NCBI RefSeq assembly: GCF_902497895.1
Contig: NZ_CABVHQ010000031.1
Location: 1-64,000, forward strand
Length of the DNA: 64,000 nt
Direction: 5' to 3'
DNA from: Pseudomonas fluorescens
GTDB lineage: Bacteria; Pseudomonadota; Gammaproteobacteria; Pseudomonadales; Pseudomonadaceae
Shown here in pieces: positions 47,180 through 56,774 of the stretch. The position numbers and the translations under genes were made by a program. Position 1 is the first letter of the stretch, and the number at the start of each line of letters is the position of its first letter. A model generated the notes under the pieces. It saw nothing but the letters and a program-made list of their open reading frames with translations. It did no database searches and was not told the DNA's origin.

Positions 47180-48106
47180 TCAAGACCGCTGAAGAATAGC
47201 CGAACCCCAGGACAGACCTACGCCAAAACCGCTGATTGCGACGCGTTTCCAGGTCGAATCGAGCACATGTTTCTCAAGCAGCAGCGGAATGCTCGAGGAC
47301 ACGGTATTCCCGGTCTCGACCATGTCCTTGATGAACTTCTCGGGCTCGCCCTCAAAGCGTCGCGCCACGGCATCGACGATGGCCGCACTGCCCTGGTGAA
47401 TACAGAATGCATCGATATCACTAGCCTGCAGGCCGGAATCGTTGAGCAGCTCGTGCAAGTGCGCCGGAACCTTCAACAGGGCAAAGTTGAACACCTGGCG
47501 ACCATTCATGTAGAACACGCCATCAGTGACTTTCAGGTGCGGTGCACCAGAGCCGTCAGTGCCGAACTTGGCTTTGCCCAGTTGCCACGGCGCGTCTTCG
47601 CCCATCCAGGTGGCCGTTGCAGCATCACCGAAGAGCATGGTGGTGTTGCGATCTTCCGGGTCGACGATTTTTGAATACGGATCAGCGGTCACCAGCAGGC
47701 CGTTCTTCAGACCCGCGGCTTCCATGAAGCCTTTGATCGCGTAGATGCCATAGACATAACCCGAGCAACCCAGAGAGATATCGAAAGCGGCCACGGTGGT
47801 CGGCAGACCCAGCTTGTCCTGAACGATGGCCGAGGTGTGCGGCAGCCCTTCTTCATCTCCGTTCTGGGTGACGACGATCAGTACGTCAATGGATTCGCGC
47901 TTGAGCTCGGGATTGTTGGCGAACAAGGCATTGACTGCTTCGACGCACAGGTCCGAGGTTTCTTGTCCAGCGTCTTTGCGTGGCAGAAAAGCGGAACCGA
48001 TTTTCCCCAGGATGAACTCTTCATCCTTTTCGAATTTTGCACCCTGTGCGTAATTGTCTACGCCGGCTACAGGAACGTAGCTCGCAATGCTTTTTATGCC
48101 AATCAT
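47180..48106 (-). CDS. FabH-like 3-oxoacyl-ACP synthase III
   Basis: This is a thiolase-fold condensing enzyme of the KAS III type. The 308-residue protein has the catalytic Cys in FDISLGCSGYVYGIYAIKGF, His in AFCIHQGSAAIVDAVARRF and Asn in VETGNTVSSSIPLLL. It therefore retains the complete Cys-His-Asn triad. It starts MIGIKSIASYVPVAGVDNYA. Position inside a flagellin glycan cluster suggests that it makes a short acyl group to decorate a sugar amine rather than initiating fatty acid synthesis. Similar genes occur in flagellin glycosylation islands of other pseudomonads. Substrate is unknown. A 230-base gap upstream, with no evident gene, separates it from pseI. Confidence 0.85.
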   Translation of the reverse strand: MIGIKSIASYVPVAGVDNYAQGAKFEKDEEFILGKIGSAFLPRKDAGQETSDLCVEAVNALFANNPELKRESIDVLIVVTQNGDEEGLPHTSAIVQDKLGLPTTVAAFDISLGCSGYVYGIYAIKGFMEAAGLKNGLLVTADPYSKIVDPEDRNTTMLFGDAATATWMGEDAPWQLGKAKFGTDGSGAPHLKVTDGVFYMNGRQVFNFALLKVPAHLHELLNDSGLQASDIDAFCIHQGSAAIVDAVARRFEGEPEKFIKDMVETGNTVSSSIPLLLEKHVLDSTWKRVAISGFGVGLSWGSAILQRS

Positions 48107-48336
48107 TACGGCTTCCCAATAATAAACAGCCCAATACCACCGCTCGCAGGAATCGAGGGGGCGCCGACAAACAGAAATTTTACGTCACCCCAGGAAGGCG
48201 ACAGCGGGAAGAGTAAAAGGCTATCACTGAGCCAAATCAGAGGCCAGGCGCCACCTTCCCGATAAATACAATACAGTGAAGATGCGCGTTATGACTCACA
48301 GGTCACGCTATTTTGCCGAATCAGCCACACAAGCTG

Positions 48337-49389
48337 CTATAGGACGAACGCCCAATCCAGTGGTGTACCACGCATCAGAGCCTGTCGGGCGGGTCGACCG
48401 AGGACGGCATCGAGGTGCTTGGGGGCCAGTCCAAGCCCCGGACGGACCGCCCGGACGTTATCACCATTGAAGACCTCGCCGGCCGCCATATCCCGCGTCA
48501 CATAGAGTGAACGGCGATAAACCAGCGACTTGCGCTCAGCCTCGGTAACGCCATAACGCACCTGCCCCAAGGCCTGCCAGGCACGTTCGGTTTCGATGAC
48601 CAGGCTGGCCAACTCGGCCGGCTCCAGGGAAAAACTCGCATCCACACCGCCAGCGCTACGATCCAGGGTGAAGTGTTTTTCCACCACCGTAGCTCCGAGC
48701 GCTACCGCCGCCACTGAAACGCCGACGCCCATGGAGTGATCGGACAGCCCGACCTCACAACCGAACAGCTCCCGCAGGTGGGGGATGGTGCGTACATTGC
48801 TGTTTTCCGGGGAGGCCGGGTAGGTGCTGGTGCACTTGAGCAACACCAGATCCTTGCAGCCGGCAGCTCGGGCGGCGCGGACGGTCTCGTCCAGTTCGGC
48901 GATGCTGGCCATGCCGGTGGAGATAATCAATGGTTTTCCGGTGGCGGCGACCCGGCGAATCAACGGCAAATCGGTGTTTTCGAAACTGGCGATTTTGTAC
49001 GCCGGAACGTCCAGGCTTTCGAGGAAGTCCACCGCGGTCTCATCGAAGGGCGTCGAAAACGCCAGCATGCCCAGCTCTTTGGCCCGGGCAAAAATCGGCG
49101 CGTGCCATTCCCATGGCGTATGGGCTTTTTCGTACAGCGCATACAGCGAAGAACCTGCCCAGAGGCTATCGGGATCCTTGATGAAGAACTCGTCGTGAGC
49201 CAGGTCCAGGGTCATGGTATCGGCGGTGTAGGTTTGCAACTTCAAGGCATGGGCACCGGCCTTGGCCGCCGCCTCAACGATTTGCAGCGCAAGTTCCAGC
49301 GACTGGTTATGGTTGCCGCTCATCTCGGCGATGATAAACGGCGGCGCATCGGCACCGATCGAGCGCGAGCCAATCTTGAAACTAGTCAT
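48337..49389 (-). CDS. pseI: Pseudaminic acid synthase PseI
   Basis: PseI condenses 2,4-diacetamido-2,4,6-trideoxy-L-altrose with phosphoenolpyruvate to give pseudaminic acid. The 350-residue protein has a NeuB-type TIM barrel (FIIAEMSGNHNQSLELALQI, GAHALKLQTYTADTMTLDLA, LVLLKCTSTYPASPENSNVR, GLSDHSMGVGVSVAAVALGA) and a C-terminal SAF (antifreeze-like) domain (about 290-345, RSLYVTRDMAAGEVFNGDNV). The DTMTLD motif favours PseI over NeuB. The start overlaps the end of the pseG-pseH fusion by 8 bases. Confidence 0.93.
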   Translation of the reverse strand: MTSFKIGSRSIGADAPPFIIAEMSGNHNQSLELALQIVEAAAKAGAHALKLQTYTADTMTLDLAHDEFFIKDPDSLWAGSSLYALYEKAHTPWEWHAPIFARAKELGMLAFSTPFDETAVDFLESLDVPAYKIASFENTDLPLIRRVAATGKPLIISTGMASIAELDETVRAARAAGCKDLVLLKCTSTYPASPENSNVRTIPHLRELFGCEVGLSDHSMGVGVSVAAVALGATVVEKHFTLDRSAGGVDASFSLEPAELASLVIETERAWQALGQVRYGVTEAERKSLVYRRSLYVTRDMAAGEVFNGDNVRAVRPGLGLAPKHLDAVLGRPARQALMRGTPLDWAFVL

Positions 49390-50887
49390 GTGGATGATCC
49401 TTTAAGACCCGCCTGAACTCGCAGGCATTCTGCTGGTAGCCGGCGCGGCGAAACAAACTCGACGACCCGTGATTGGCCGCAAGCACTTGAGCCGTAATGA
49501 GGCGTATATCAGGCCAGTGCGCAACCACAAACGCTTCACCTCGCGCCAGTAACGCCCTGCCCCAACCCAACCCCGAACGCCCCTCGAACAGATAAATCGA
49601 TACCTCGGCCTGAGCCTGGTCGCGGTCATAGCGCAGCACCCCGACCGGGCCGTCAGCCACCGAAGCGATCAACAGCAAGCGCTGTGGATTGCACAGACTG
49701 GCGGCGAGCCAGGCCAGATGGTTTTCCCAGCTTATTGCTTCTGGCTGCAGAGCCCAACGACGAACCGACTCGGCATTGCGTCCATCAAACAGCAGTCGTG
49801 CATCGTCAATCGTCGCCTGGCGCAACTGCAAAGCAGCACCCGACAACGCGACTGCCACGCGCTGCGCGCCCAATCCATCGACCAGCTGTCGGGACCGCTG
49901 CGCCAGACTTTGCCGCAAGCCATAATTGCCGGCCAAAAACTCGATGGCCTGGCGCAGCTGCTCCACACTGACCTGTTCTCTGGCTCCCAAATACACGTGG
50001 CCCCCGGCGGTTGCCAGGCGTTCGCCATTCAATTGCTGATTGTCAGCCACGGCGATGCAGATCGTCGGCAGACCGAGGGCCGCGCGCTCCCAACTGGTGC
50101 CGCCGCCCGCGCCGACAAACAGATCGGCCTCGGTCATCAATCGGGCAAAATCGCTGACATAGCTGTGCAGGCGCCAATTGGGGTGACTAGCAGCCAAAAT
50201 TTGCATCTGTGCCCAGGCCGGATGGTCGACGCCCGCAACAAAATCGACCTCCAGTTCAGTGAAACCAGCCATCGCCTGCATGGCTTTATGGGTCTCACCC
50301 ACTGCATCAAAACCGCCGAAATTCACCAGCACCCGACGCGCCTGCCTTTTGATCACAACTGGTTCGCGACGAAACTCATCGCGTAACAAGGCGAAACGCG
50401 GGCCAAGCAATTGTTGGCATCGAACATCAATCAATGGCCCATAGCCGTGCGTGGTCGCCGCCAGATTCTGATCGAGCAGCAGATCGGCCTCATGTTGCCG
50501 ATTGGCCAGATCGTCGATCACCGCGATTCGCGGCGCCCACTGTCGGGCGGCAGTCTGCCAATGATGATCGAGGCCATAGTGATCGGCGATGATCCAGTCG
50601 AATCCGACCTGGGACTTCAGGGCGTCCTGAAGCGCGGCAATTTCGGCTTGCCAGGGCAATAGCGTCTCAATGTCCAGCTCGGGATGTTCTTGCGGGTATT
50701 GATCAGGTAGCGCGAACGTCTGGAAACCCTGTGCTTGCAGATGCTCCAAACGGTTGCCGGGCAGCCTGCGACAGGCGAACGCCACCTGCGCGCCATACTG
50801 GCCAAGCACCTTGGCCAGGGTCAGGCAGCGCGCCACATGGCCGCTACCTATCAGCAGCGAGGCATCGGCGCGAATCAGCACTCTCAC
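49382..50887 (-). CDS. pseG: PseG-PseH fusion: nucleotide-sugar hydrolase plus N-acetyltransferase
   Basis: The 501-residue protein joins two pathway steps. Residues 1-335 are PseG, the UDP-sugar hydrolase that releases the altrose derivative. It shows the GT-B-like glycine loop ADASLLIGSGHVARCLTLAK, WIIADHYGLDHHW, VLVNFGGFDAVGETHKAM and FVGAGGGTSWERAALGLPTI. Residues about 340-501 are a GNAT acetyltransferase with the features of PseH (LRQATIDDARLLFDGRNAES, SWENHLAWLA, VSIYLFEGRSGLGWGRALL and LAANHGSSSLFRRAGY), which would N-acetylate the 4-amino group. No separate pseH is seen. The GTG start at 50887 overlaps the pseF stop (GTGA); an open frame to 51184 lies within pseF. Confidence 0.9.
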   Translation of the reverse strand: MRVLIRADASLLIGSGHVARCLTLAKVLGQYGAQVAFACRRLPGNRLEHLQAQGFQTFALPDQYPQEHPELDIETLLPWQAEIAALQDALKSQVGFDWIIADHYGLDHHWQTAARQWAPRIAVIDDLANRQHEADLLLDQNLAATTHGYGPLIDVRCQQLLGPRFALLRDEFRREPVVIKRQARRVLVNFGGFDAVGETHKAMQAMAGFTELEVDFVAGVDHPAWAQMQILAASHPNWRLHSYVSDFARLMTEADLFVGAGGGTSWERAALGLPTICIAVADNQQLNGERLATAGGHVYLGAREQVSVEQLRQAIEFLAGNYGLRQSLAQRSRQLVDGLGAQRVAVALSGAALQLRQATIDDARLLFDGRNAESVRRWALQPEAISWENHLAWLAASLCNPQRLLLIASVADGPVGVLRYDRDQAQAEVSIYLFEGRSGLGWGRALLARGEAFVVAHWPDIRLITAQVLAANHGSSSLFRRAGYQQNACEFRRVLKDHPHD

Positions 50888-51591
50888 GAAAGCTCTCCAC
50901 TGGCCTTCAAGGCGGCGTACAGGTACTCGGCCCGCGTCCAGTCCTCTTCGGTGTCGATGTCCTGCACCAGATGCCGGGGCAGAATGATTGGCAAGCTTTT
51001 TTCGGAGAACAACACATCGCCGCGCAACCAGGCCTCGGTTCGGCCCCAGTAAAACTGCCCGGCATCCTGATAGGCGACAGGCAAATCCTGGGAGCGGGTC
51101 TCGCGAAATTCCGGGTAGAGCGAAGCCACCGCGCCTTGAGCATCGATGGTCAAGGCCCGTTGAATGGGGAATCCAAAACCACATACAGAGAAGACAAAGG
51201 ATTTTTCCGGATACCTCTCCAACGCGTCCAGGCTTTCATACAAATAGCGGGTTTGCAGCAACGGCGCGGTTGCATAGATGCAGCAGGCATAATCGAATTC
51301 CTGCCCCTGCTCATGCAGGGCATTCAAGGCATGGGCGATCACCGCCGCGGTCCCGGTGAAGTCATCCGCCAGCGCCGCTGGGCGCATGAACGGCACTGTT
51401 GCCCCGCGGGCGCGGGCCAACTCGGCAATTTCTTCGTCATCGGTGCTGACCACCACCTGCTCGAACAAACCCGAGTCCAGCGCGGTACCTATCGAACGGG
51501 CAATCATCGGCTCGCCGTCGAACAGCTTGAGGTTCTTGCGCGGAATGCGTTTGCTGCCACCACGGGCGGGGATGATTGCGATTGCGCTCAA
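50884..51591 (-). CDS. pseF: Pseudaminic acid cytidylyltransferase PseF
   Basis: PseF activates pseudaminic acid to CMP-Pse. The 235-residue protein has the CMP-sugar synthetase signature at its start (AIAIIPARGGSKRIPRKNLK), then VVVSTDDEEIAELARARGAT and the metal-binding loop region VQDIDTEEDWTRAEYLY. It starts at ATG 51591, five bases after the pseC stop, and overlaps the next gene by four bases. Confidence 0.93.
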   Translation of the reverse strand: MSAIAIIPARGGSKRIPRKNLKLFDGEPMIARSIGTALDSGLFEQVVVSTDDEEIAELARARGATVPFMRPAALADDFTGTAAVIAHALNALHEQGQEFDYACCIYATAPLLQTRYLYESLDALERYPEKSFVFSVCGFGFPIQRALTIDAQGAVASLYPEFRETRSQDLPVAYQDAGQFYWGRTEAWLRGDVLFSEKSLPIILPRHLVQDIDTEEDWTRAEYLYAALKASGELS

Positions 51592-51596
51592 GGGTG

Positions 51597-52763
51597 CTAT
51601 AGCTCCTGCTTAACCAGTTGGCCCATCTGCTCGACCACGTAGTCCTGTTGCCCATCGGTCAAGGCCGCAAACATCGGCAAGCTGATGGCTTGCGTGTAGT
51701 AGCGTTCGGCTTCAGGGAAATCGCCTTCGGTGAACCCCAGCTCACGGTAATACGGCTGCAAGTGCAGCGGAATATAGTGCAGATTAACGCCAATCCCCGC
51801 CGCCCGCAGCGCCTCGAAGACTTCTCGATGAGTGGATTTGATTCGATCGAGCTGCAAACGCACCACGTACAAATGCCAGGCCGATTGCGCACCGGGCTGA
51901 GCACTGGGCAAGCTCAACGGCAGGTCCGCCAATAACCGCTCATAACGGGCGGCCAGTTCACGGCGCCGGGCGATAAAACTCTCGAGTTTGTTCAGTTGCG
52001 ACAACCCCAGTGCAGCCTGAAGGTCGGTGATTCGGTAATTGAAACCCAGTTCGATCTGCTGGTAATACCAGGGACCGTGGCTCGGCTCAGTCATTTGCCC
52101 GGGGTCGCGGGTCATGCCGTGGCTGCGCAAACGCTGCAAGCGTTCAGCCAGCTCCGGGCGATTGGTCAGCACCATCCCGCCTTCGGCGCTGGTGATGATT
52201 TTCACCGGATGGAAACTGAACACCGTCATCGCCGCGAACTCACCACATCCCACCGGGCGCCCGGCATATGAAGCACCGACTGCGTGGGAGGCATCTTCGA
52301 TCACCGTGAAGCCATAGCGTTCGGCCAGTTTACCGATGGCCTGCATGTCACAGCTCTGCCCGGAGAAGGCCACCGCCACCAGCACTTTGGGCAGAGTACC
52401 GTTGCGCTCTGCCGCTTCGAGCTTGAGCGCCAGCGCATTGGCATCGAGGTTCCAGGTGAGTGGGTCGATATCAACGAAGTCCACTTCGGCGCCACAGTAA
52501 CGACCGCAGTTGGCCGAGGCCAGAAAGGTATTGGGGGTGGTCCAGAGTCGATCGCCCGGCCCCAGCCCAGCCGCCAGACAGGCGATGTGCAAGGCAGCAG
52601 TGGCATTGCACACCGCCACCCCATGACCGGCCTCGCAACGCTCAGCCATGGCCTGTTCAAAACGCTCGATGGTCGGACCCTGGGTCAACCAGTCGGACTG
52701 CAACACGGCAACCACCGCATCGATATCCGCCTGGTCCAGGCTTTGCCGACCGTAGGGGATCAT
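51597..52763 (-). CDS. pseC: PseC: UDP-sugar 4-aminotransferase
   Basis: PseC is the PLP-dependent aminotransferase of pseudaminic acid synthesis, acting on the PseB product. The 388-residue DegT-type protein has the PLP-binding lysine in TVFSFHPVKIITSAEGGMVL, the aspartate in FTVIEDASHAVGASYAGRPV, and the sugar-binding N-terminus IPYGRQSLDQADIDAVVAVL. The start ATG at 52763 overlaps the pseB stop (ATGA), as in other pse operons. Confidence 0.94.
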   Translation of the reverse strand: MIPYGRQSLDQADIDAVVAVLQSDWLTQGPTIERFEQAMAERCEAGHGVAVCNATAALHIACLAAGLGPGDRLWTTPNTFLASANCGRYCGAEVDFVDIDPLTWNLDANALALKLEAAERNGTLPKVLVAVAFSGQSCDMQAIGKLAERYGFTVIEDASHAVGASYAGRPVGCGEFAAMTVFSFHPVKIITSAEGGMVLTNRPELAERLQRLRSHGMTRDPGQMTEPSHGPWYYQQIELGFNYRITDLQAALGLSQLNKLESFIARRRELAARYERLLADLPLSLPSAQPGAQSAWHLYVVRLQLDRIKSTHREVFEALRAAGIGVNLHYIPLHLQPYYRELGFTEGDFPEAERYYTQAISLPMFAALTDGQQDYVVEQMGQLVKQEL

Positions 52764-53761
52764 GCCGACAGCTCGGCATGCAGCTCGGCAATCTGCCCCA
52801 CCGAGAGGAATTGCGGGTTGGTATCAGAGCGGTATTCGAAGTCTTCCCCCACCGGTTTACCCTGCTCGCCCAGACCATCCACGGCAAAATCGACGTCGAC
52901 GCTGGTAAAGCGAATCGACGGCTGAATGGTGTAGTGATCGACGAACTCCAGGGTCATCCGCGCATCGTCCAGGGGTACCATCAGTTCATGGAGCTTTTCA
53001 CCCGGACGAATACCGACGTTTTTGTGCGGCAGATGCACGGCCATGCCCCTTGCCAGATCGACAATACGAATCGACGGGATCTTCGGTACAAAAACCTCAC
53101 CACCGTGCATCCGTGCAAAGCTGTCGAGAACGAACTGCACGCCGTGATCCAGGGTGATCCAGAAACGGGTCATACGCTCATCGGTGATGGGCAGCTCGCG
53201 CGCGCCCTCGCCGATCAACTTGCTGAAGAACGGCACCACCGAACCACGGGAACCGGCGACGTTGCCATAGCGCACCACGGCAAAGCGGGTTTGCTGGTCG
53301 CCAGCGATGTTGTTCGCCGCAACGAACAATTTGTCCGACAGCAGCTTGGTCGCGCCATACAGATTGATCGGGCTCGCCGCTTTGTCGGTGGACAAGGCGA
53401 TGACCCTTTTCACACCATTGTCGATGGCCGCGGCAATGATGTTTTCCGCACCATTGACGTTGGTGCGGATGCATTCGGTAGGGTTGTACTCGGCCGCCGG
53501 CACTTGCTTGAGGGCCGCGGCATGCACCACGTAATCGATTCCGCGCATGGCCTGGCGCAAACGTTCGGCATCGCGCACGTCACCCAGGAAATAGCGCATG
53601 CAGGGTGCGTTGAACGTCTGCTGCATCTCGTACTGCTTGAGCTCGTCACGGGAAAACACCACCACCCGCTTGGGCTGGTATTGTTCCAGCAAGCGGCGGA
53701 TGAAGTTGCGTCCGAACGAGCCAGTGCCGCCAGAGATGAAAATCGATTTGCCGTTGAACAT
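52760..53761 (-). CDS. pseB: PseB: UDP-GlcNAc 4,6-dehydratase (5-inverting)
   Basis: PseB makes the first committed step of pseudaminic acid synthesis. The 333-residue SDR enzyme has the NAD(P) loop ISGGTGSFGRNFIRRLLEQY, DVRDAERLRQAMRGIDYVVH and the catalytic Ser/Thr-Asp-Lys region ALSTDKAASPINLYGATKLL (with the YGATK motif whose Tyr/Lys are in place). It lies 28 bases after the large glycosyltransferase gene. Confidence 0.95.
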   Translation of the reverse strand: MFNGKSIFISGGTGSFGRNFIRRLLEQYQPKRVVVFSRDELKQYEMQQTFNAPCMRYFLGDVRDAERLRQAMRGIDYVVHAAALKQVPAAEYNPTECIRTNVNGAENIIAAAIDNGVKRVIALSTDKAASPINLYGATKLLSDKLFVAANNIAGDQQTRFAVVRYGNVAGSRGSVVPFFSKLIGEGARELPITDERMTRFWITLDHGVQFVLDSFARMHGGEVFVPKIPSIRIVDLARGMAVHLPHKNVGIRPGEKLHELMVPLDDARMTLEFVDHYTIQPSIRFTSVDVDFAVDGLGEQGKPVGEDFEYRSDTNPQFLSVGQIAELHAELSA

Positions 53762-53789
53762 GCCGTGAGTCCTTACCTGTCTGCCAGGC

Positions 53790-56720
53790 TTAAGCGAGCA
53801 ACTGCATCCAGTTCACACTGGAGACATCACCGAGAGTAAAGCCCTTGCCGGTCAGGGCCAGGTTCTGGTTGTAGGCCTGATCGCCCTGGAAGGCTCCAGC
53901 CCACTTATCGCGCAAGGCTTCAAGGGCGTCTGGCGACTCGGGCAACGCGCCCGGATGAACGACCTGTACCTGCGGCGTCCAGACGGTAAGGAAACCCGCC
54001 TGGCCCGCTTTCAGGCAAAAATCGACATCGCTCAAAGCATCGGCGAAGACGGCTTCATCGAAGCCGCCCAACGCGTCGTAGAGCTCTTTGCGGACCATCA
54101 GGCACGCCGCGGACACCGCGGAGTAGTTCTGCTCCAGCGTCAATCGATTCAGGTAGCTGTCGGCATCTTTCGCCTCACCGACAAAGGCTGAACCGACGCC
54201 GCCGTGCATCCCGAGAATGAGCCCGGCCTGAGTGACCTTGCCCTCGCGATCGATCAGCTTTGGCCCGACCACACCGACTTCCGGACGCTGGGCCTGGTTG
54301 AGCAAGGACTCGATCCAGTTCGGGTTGACCACTTCACTCTCGGCCGACAGCAGCACCAGGTATTCACCCTGTGCCTGCTGACTGGCGGCGTTATACAACG
54401 CCGAGTGACTCAGGCGCTGCCCGGCCCTGATCACGCGCACCTTGCCAGCCTGCTGCTCCTGACTATCGAGCCAGGAGGTCACTGCCGACGATTGACTATG
54501 GTTGTCGGCAATCAGCACTTCGTAATGGGTGTAGCGGGTTCGCAGCCGGACGCTCTCCAGGCAACGCTGCAGCGCCGGCAGGTTGTCCTCGCAGAGCACG
54601 ATGATCGACACCAGCGGGCGCTCGGCATGGCGATAGTCGATCTGATACGTGCCCGGCGAGGCCGAGGTGATTTTCGCCTTGTAGCCGCGATTGCCCAGAT
54701 GACGCAGCAACGCTTGACGCTCATGAGGATTTTCCTCCAGCGTCGGCGCCTCGGCGATCAGTAACGGTTCGTCCAGATGGGCAAGCCAGCTCAGACCGCC
54801 CTGCTCGATGATGCGCAGCAGCAAATCGAATTCCAGTGCCTTGCTGAAGTCCGCCTGGTAACCACCCGCCTCGACCAGGACATCGCGACGGATCAACCAG
54901 TGCCGCGCCATCAAGGTCGGCAGGCTTTGCAGCAAATCGAGATTGAAACCCGGACGGAACACATCCTCCAGCGCGCCATTGACCGTACGCTGAAGCTCGT
55001 CGGTCGCGACTGCCCGGCACCCAGGGGCGGACAGCAACTCCAGGCTGGCGCGCAATAAGCCACCGGCAGTGAACTCGTCCCCGGTCCGAGCCAGCAGCAA
55101 CCAGTCGCTGGTCGATTGACGGACGATCTGGTTCAGCTTGTCGACGTGGTTGCCCTGGGTCACCCGGACAAAGTGCAGGGTGTTCTGCGGGCTGGTCGCC
55201 GCTTGCGGTTCGCCCGTGGTGAACACCACAATCTTGAAGTTCTTGCAGTGCCCTTCGAGCAAGCTGTCGAGGGTAACTTGCAGCTTGGCGACATCGTTGT
55301 CCAGATCCAGCAACAGGATGCCGAATTGCGGACCTCGATCATGGGCAGCCAGATGCAGGGCAATCGCCTCGGTCTCCTCGACATTCGGGCGGCGTGCTTC
55401 CAGCCATTTGAGCAGGCGGCCGGAGCGCATGCTTTCGAATGCTTGATGGTTACCTTGGGGGGACACCGCCTCCAGACGCTCGGCCCAGGCGGACATCCGC
55501 GTGGCATCGTCATCCTCGCCCAGCGTTTCCATTTGTTGTACCAGGCGGTTGACCACCTGGCGGTTGAACATATTGCACTCCTGAGCCTGCCACAGGCGGT
55601 CGACAATACTTTCAACGTTATCGTTGTTGCGCGGGCGCAACAGGTTATCTTGCCGGGCCCACACACCTTCCAGTGTCTGTAGCTGTACACGGCCAGCCGG
55701 CATAGCGTGAAGAAGAAACTCGAAGTGGGTCAACTGGTCGAAAAACACCTGATTATAGAACGGCATTTCGACGTATTGCTTTGGCCCGAAACGTCGCTCC
55801 GGCCCCAACAGCGCAGGTGTCCAGGTGGAGTCGAAAATCAACTCGGCGGTCAGCGCCCGCCCCGTGCGCAGGCTGTCGGTCATCGCCTCGAAGCTTTCCA
55901 GCGCCAGCTGCTTGGTCTGCTCAGGGTCAAGCTCGGTGATGCCCGTAGGCAGTGACGCCAGAAACACGGCAAAAGCTTCACGCTCAGCCACCGTTTTGGA
56001 ATCGGTAAAGGTCAGCGAGTGCAAGACCTCGGTGTTGTGATCCGAGTAGTTGTAGTTGATCTCACGCACCACATAGGGAATCGGTAAGATCCGCGCCTTG
56101 GCCCGGGCCAGCATGTAGTAGACATGGCCAATTTCCTGCCACTGGAAGATGGTGCCTTCCGGCATTGCTGCGTACCAGTCGCGTATCAGCGCTGTGCGTT
56201 GTACGGCATAAAACGGCGGGATGTACTGGCTCATATAGTCAAGCACGCGATCCTGGCCGCGGTCGGACGAATAGTCTTCACAGACTTTCTTGTCGCGTCG
56301 GTAATAGCTCACGCTATTGGCCAGGGCCAGGTACATCAGACAATAGCCGTGGCACATGCCGTAGTCCTGATTCGCCTCCAGAAACGCCACCGAGTCACTC
56401 AGCGCGGTATGCACAAGAAAATCATCGTCGGCGGCAAATACCATATAGGGCGTGCTCACCTGTTTCACGCCAAAAGCCAGCTTGGCCTGAATTCCCCAGT
56501 AACCAAACTGTGGCAGATGGTGATAGTCAACCGTCGGTAGATGTTCGCCTATGCCTTGCGCCGCTTGAGTGGAGGAATCCAGTATCAGGATCCTGCAAGA
56601 CAAGACGCTGTAAAACTGCACTGCTCTGCGCAAAAAAGCCGGACGGTTGTGGGTTATCAACACCACAGTCAACAGCTCGCTCAGTGGTAACGCGTGTTCA
56701 GAACCGTAATTGCCTTGCAT
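53790..56720 (-). CDS. Large multidomain glycosyltransferase (three GT-A-like modules)
   Basis: The 976-residue protein begins with a GT2-like module (about 10-270; LLTVVLITHNRPAFLRRAVQ, YMVFAADDDFLVHTALSDSV). A helical linker with a conserved-type region follows (about 280-460). A second module has a degenerate active site (about 470-700; FGILLLDLDNDVAKLQVTLD, DWLLLARTGDEFTAGGLLRA). A C-terminal GT2 module (about 710-940) reads PLVSIIVLCEDNLPALQRCL, EVLIADNHSQSSAVTSWLDS and GEYLVLLSAESEVVNPNWIE. The DxD site is ADDD in the first module, only TGDE or SAES in the others, so activity of the latter two is uncertain. By position it extends the flagellin glycan; FgtA-type transferases of comparable size are known in pseudomonads. 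Confidence 0.82.
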   Translation of the reverse strand: MQGNYGSEHALPLSELLTVVLITHNRPAFLRRAVQFYSVLSCRILILDSSTQAAQGIGEHLPTVDYHHLPQFGYWGIQAKLAFGVKQVSTPYMVFAADDDFLVHTALSDSVAFLEANQDYGMCHGYCLMYLALANSVSYYRRDKKVCEDYSSDRGQDRVLDYMSQYIPPFYAVQRTALIRDWYAAMPEGTIFQWQEIGHVYYMLARAKARILPIPYVVREINYNYSDHNTEVLHSLTFTDSKTVAEREAFAVFLASLPTGITELDPEQTKQLALESFEAMTDSLRTGRALTAELIFDSTWTPALLGPERRFGPKQYVEMPFYNQVFFDQLTHFEFLLHAMPAGRVQLQTLEGVWARQDNLLRPRNNDNVESIVDRLWQAQECNMFNRQVVNRLVQQMETLGEDDDATRMSAWAERLEAVSPQGNHQAFESMRSGRLLKWLEARRPNVEETEAIALHLAAHDRGPQFGILLLDLDNDVAKLQVTLDSLLEGHCKNFKIVVFTTGEPQAATSPQNTLHFVRVTQGNHVDKLNQIVRQSTSDWLLLARTGDEFTAGGLLRASLELLSAPGCRAVATDELQRTVNGALEDVFRPGFNLDLLQSLPTLMARHWLIRRDVLVEAGGYQADFSKALEFDLLLRIIEQGGLSWLAHLDEPLLIAEAPTLEENPHERQALLRHLGNRGYKAKITSASPGTYQIDYRHAERPLVSIIVLCEDNLPALQRCLESVRLRTRYTHYEVLIADNHSQSSAVTSWLDSQEQQAGKVRVIRAGQRLSHSALYNAASQQAQGEYLVLLSAESEVVNPNWIESLLNQAQRPEVGVVGPKLIDREGKVTQAGLILGMHGGVGSAFVGEAKDADSYLNRLTLEQNYSAVSAACLMVRKELYDALGGFDEAVFADALSDVDFCLKAGQAGFLTVWTPQVQVVHPGALPESPDALEALRDKWAGAFQGDQAYNQNLALTGKGFTLGDVSSVNWMQLLA

Positions 56721-56774
56721 AACCTTTCCCCACAGCCGGCGAATCGCCCGATAGACGCTTGATGATGGTGTTAC

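Noticed and set aside
49382..51184. 600-residue version of the PseG-PseH protein
   Set aside because: The first 99 residues are the shifted-frame reading of pseF; PseG proteins begin at the RVLIRAD stretch.
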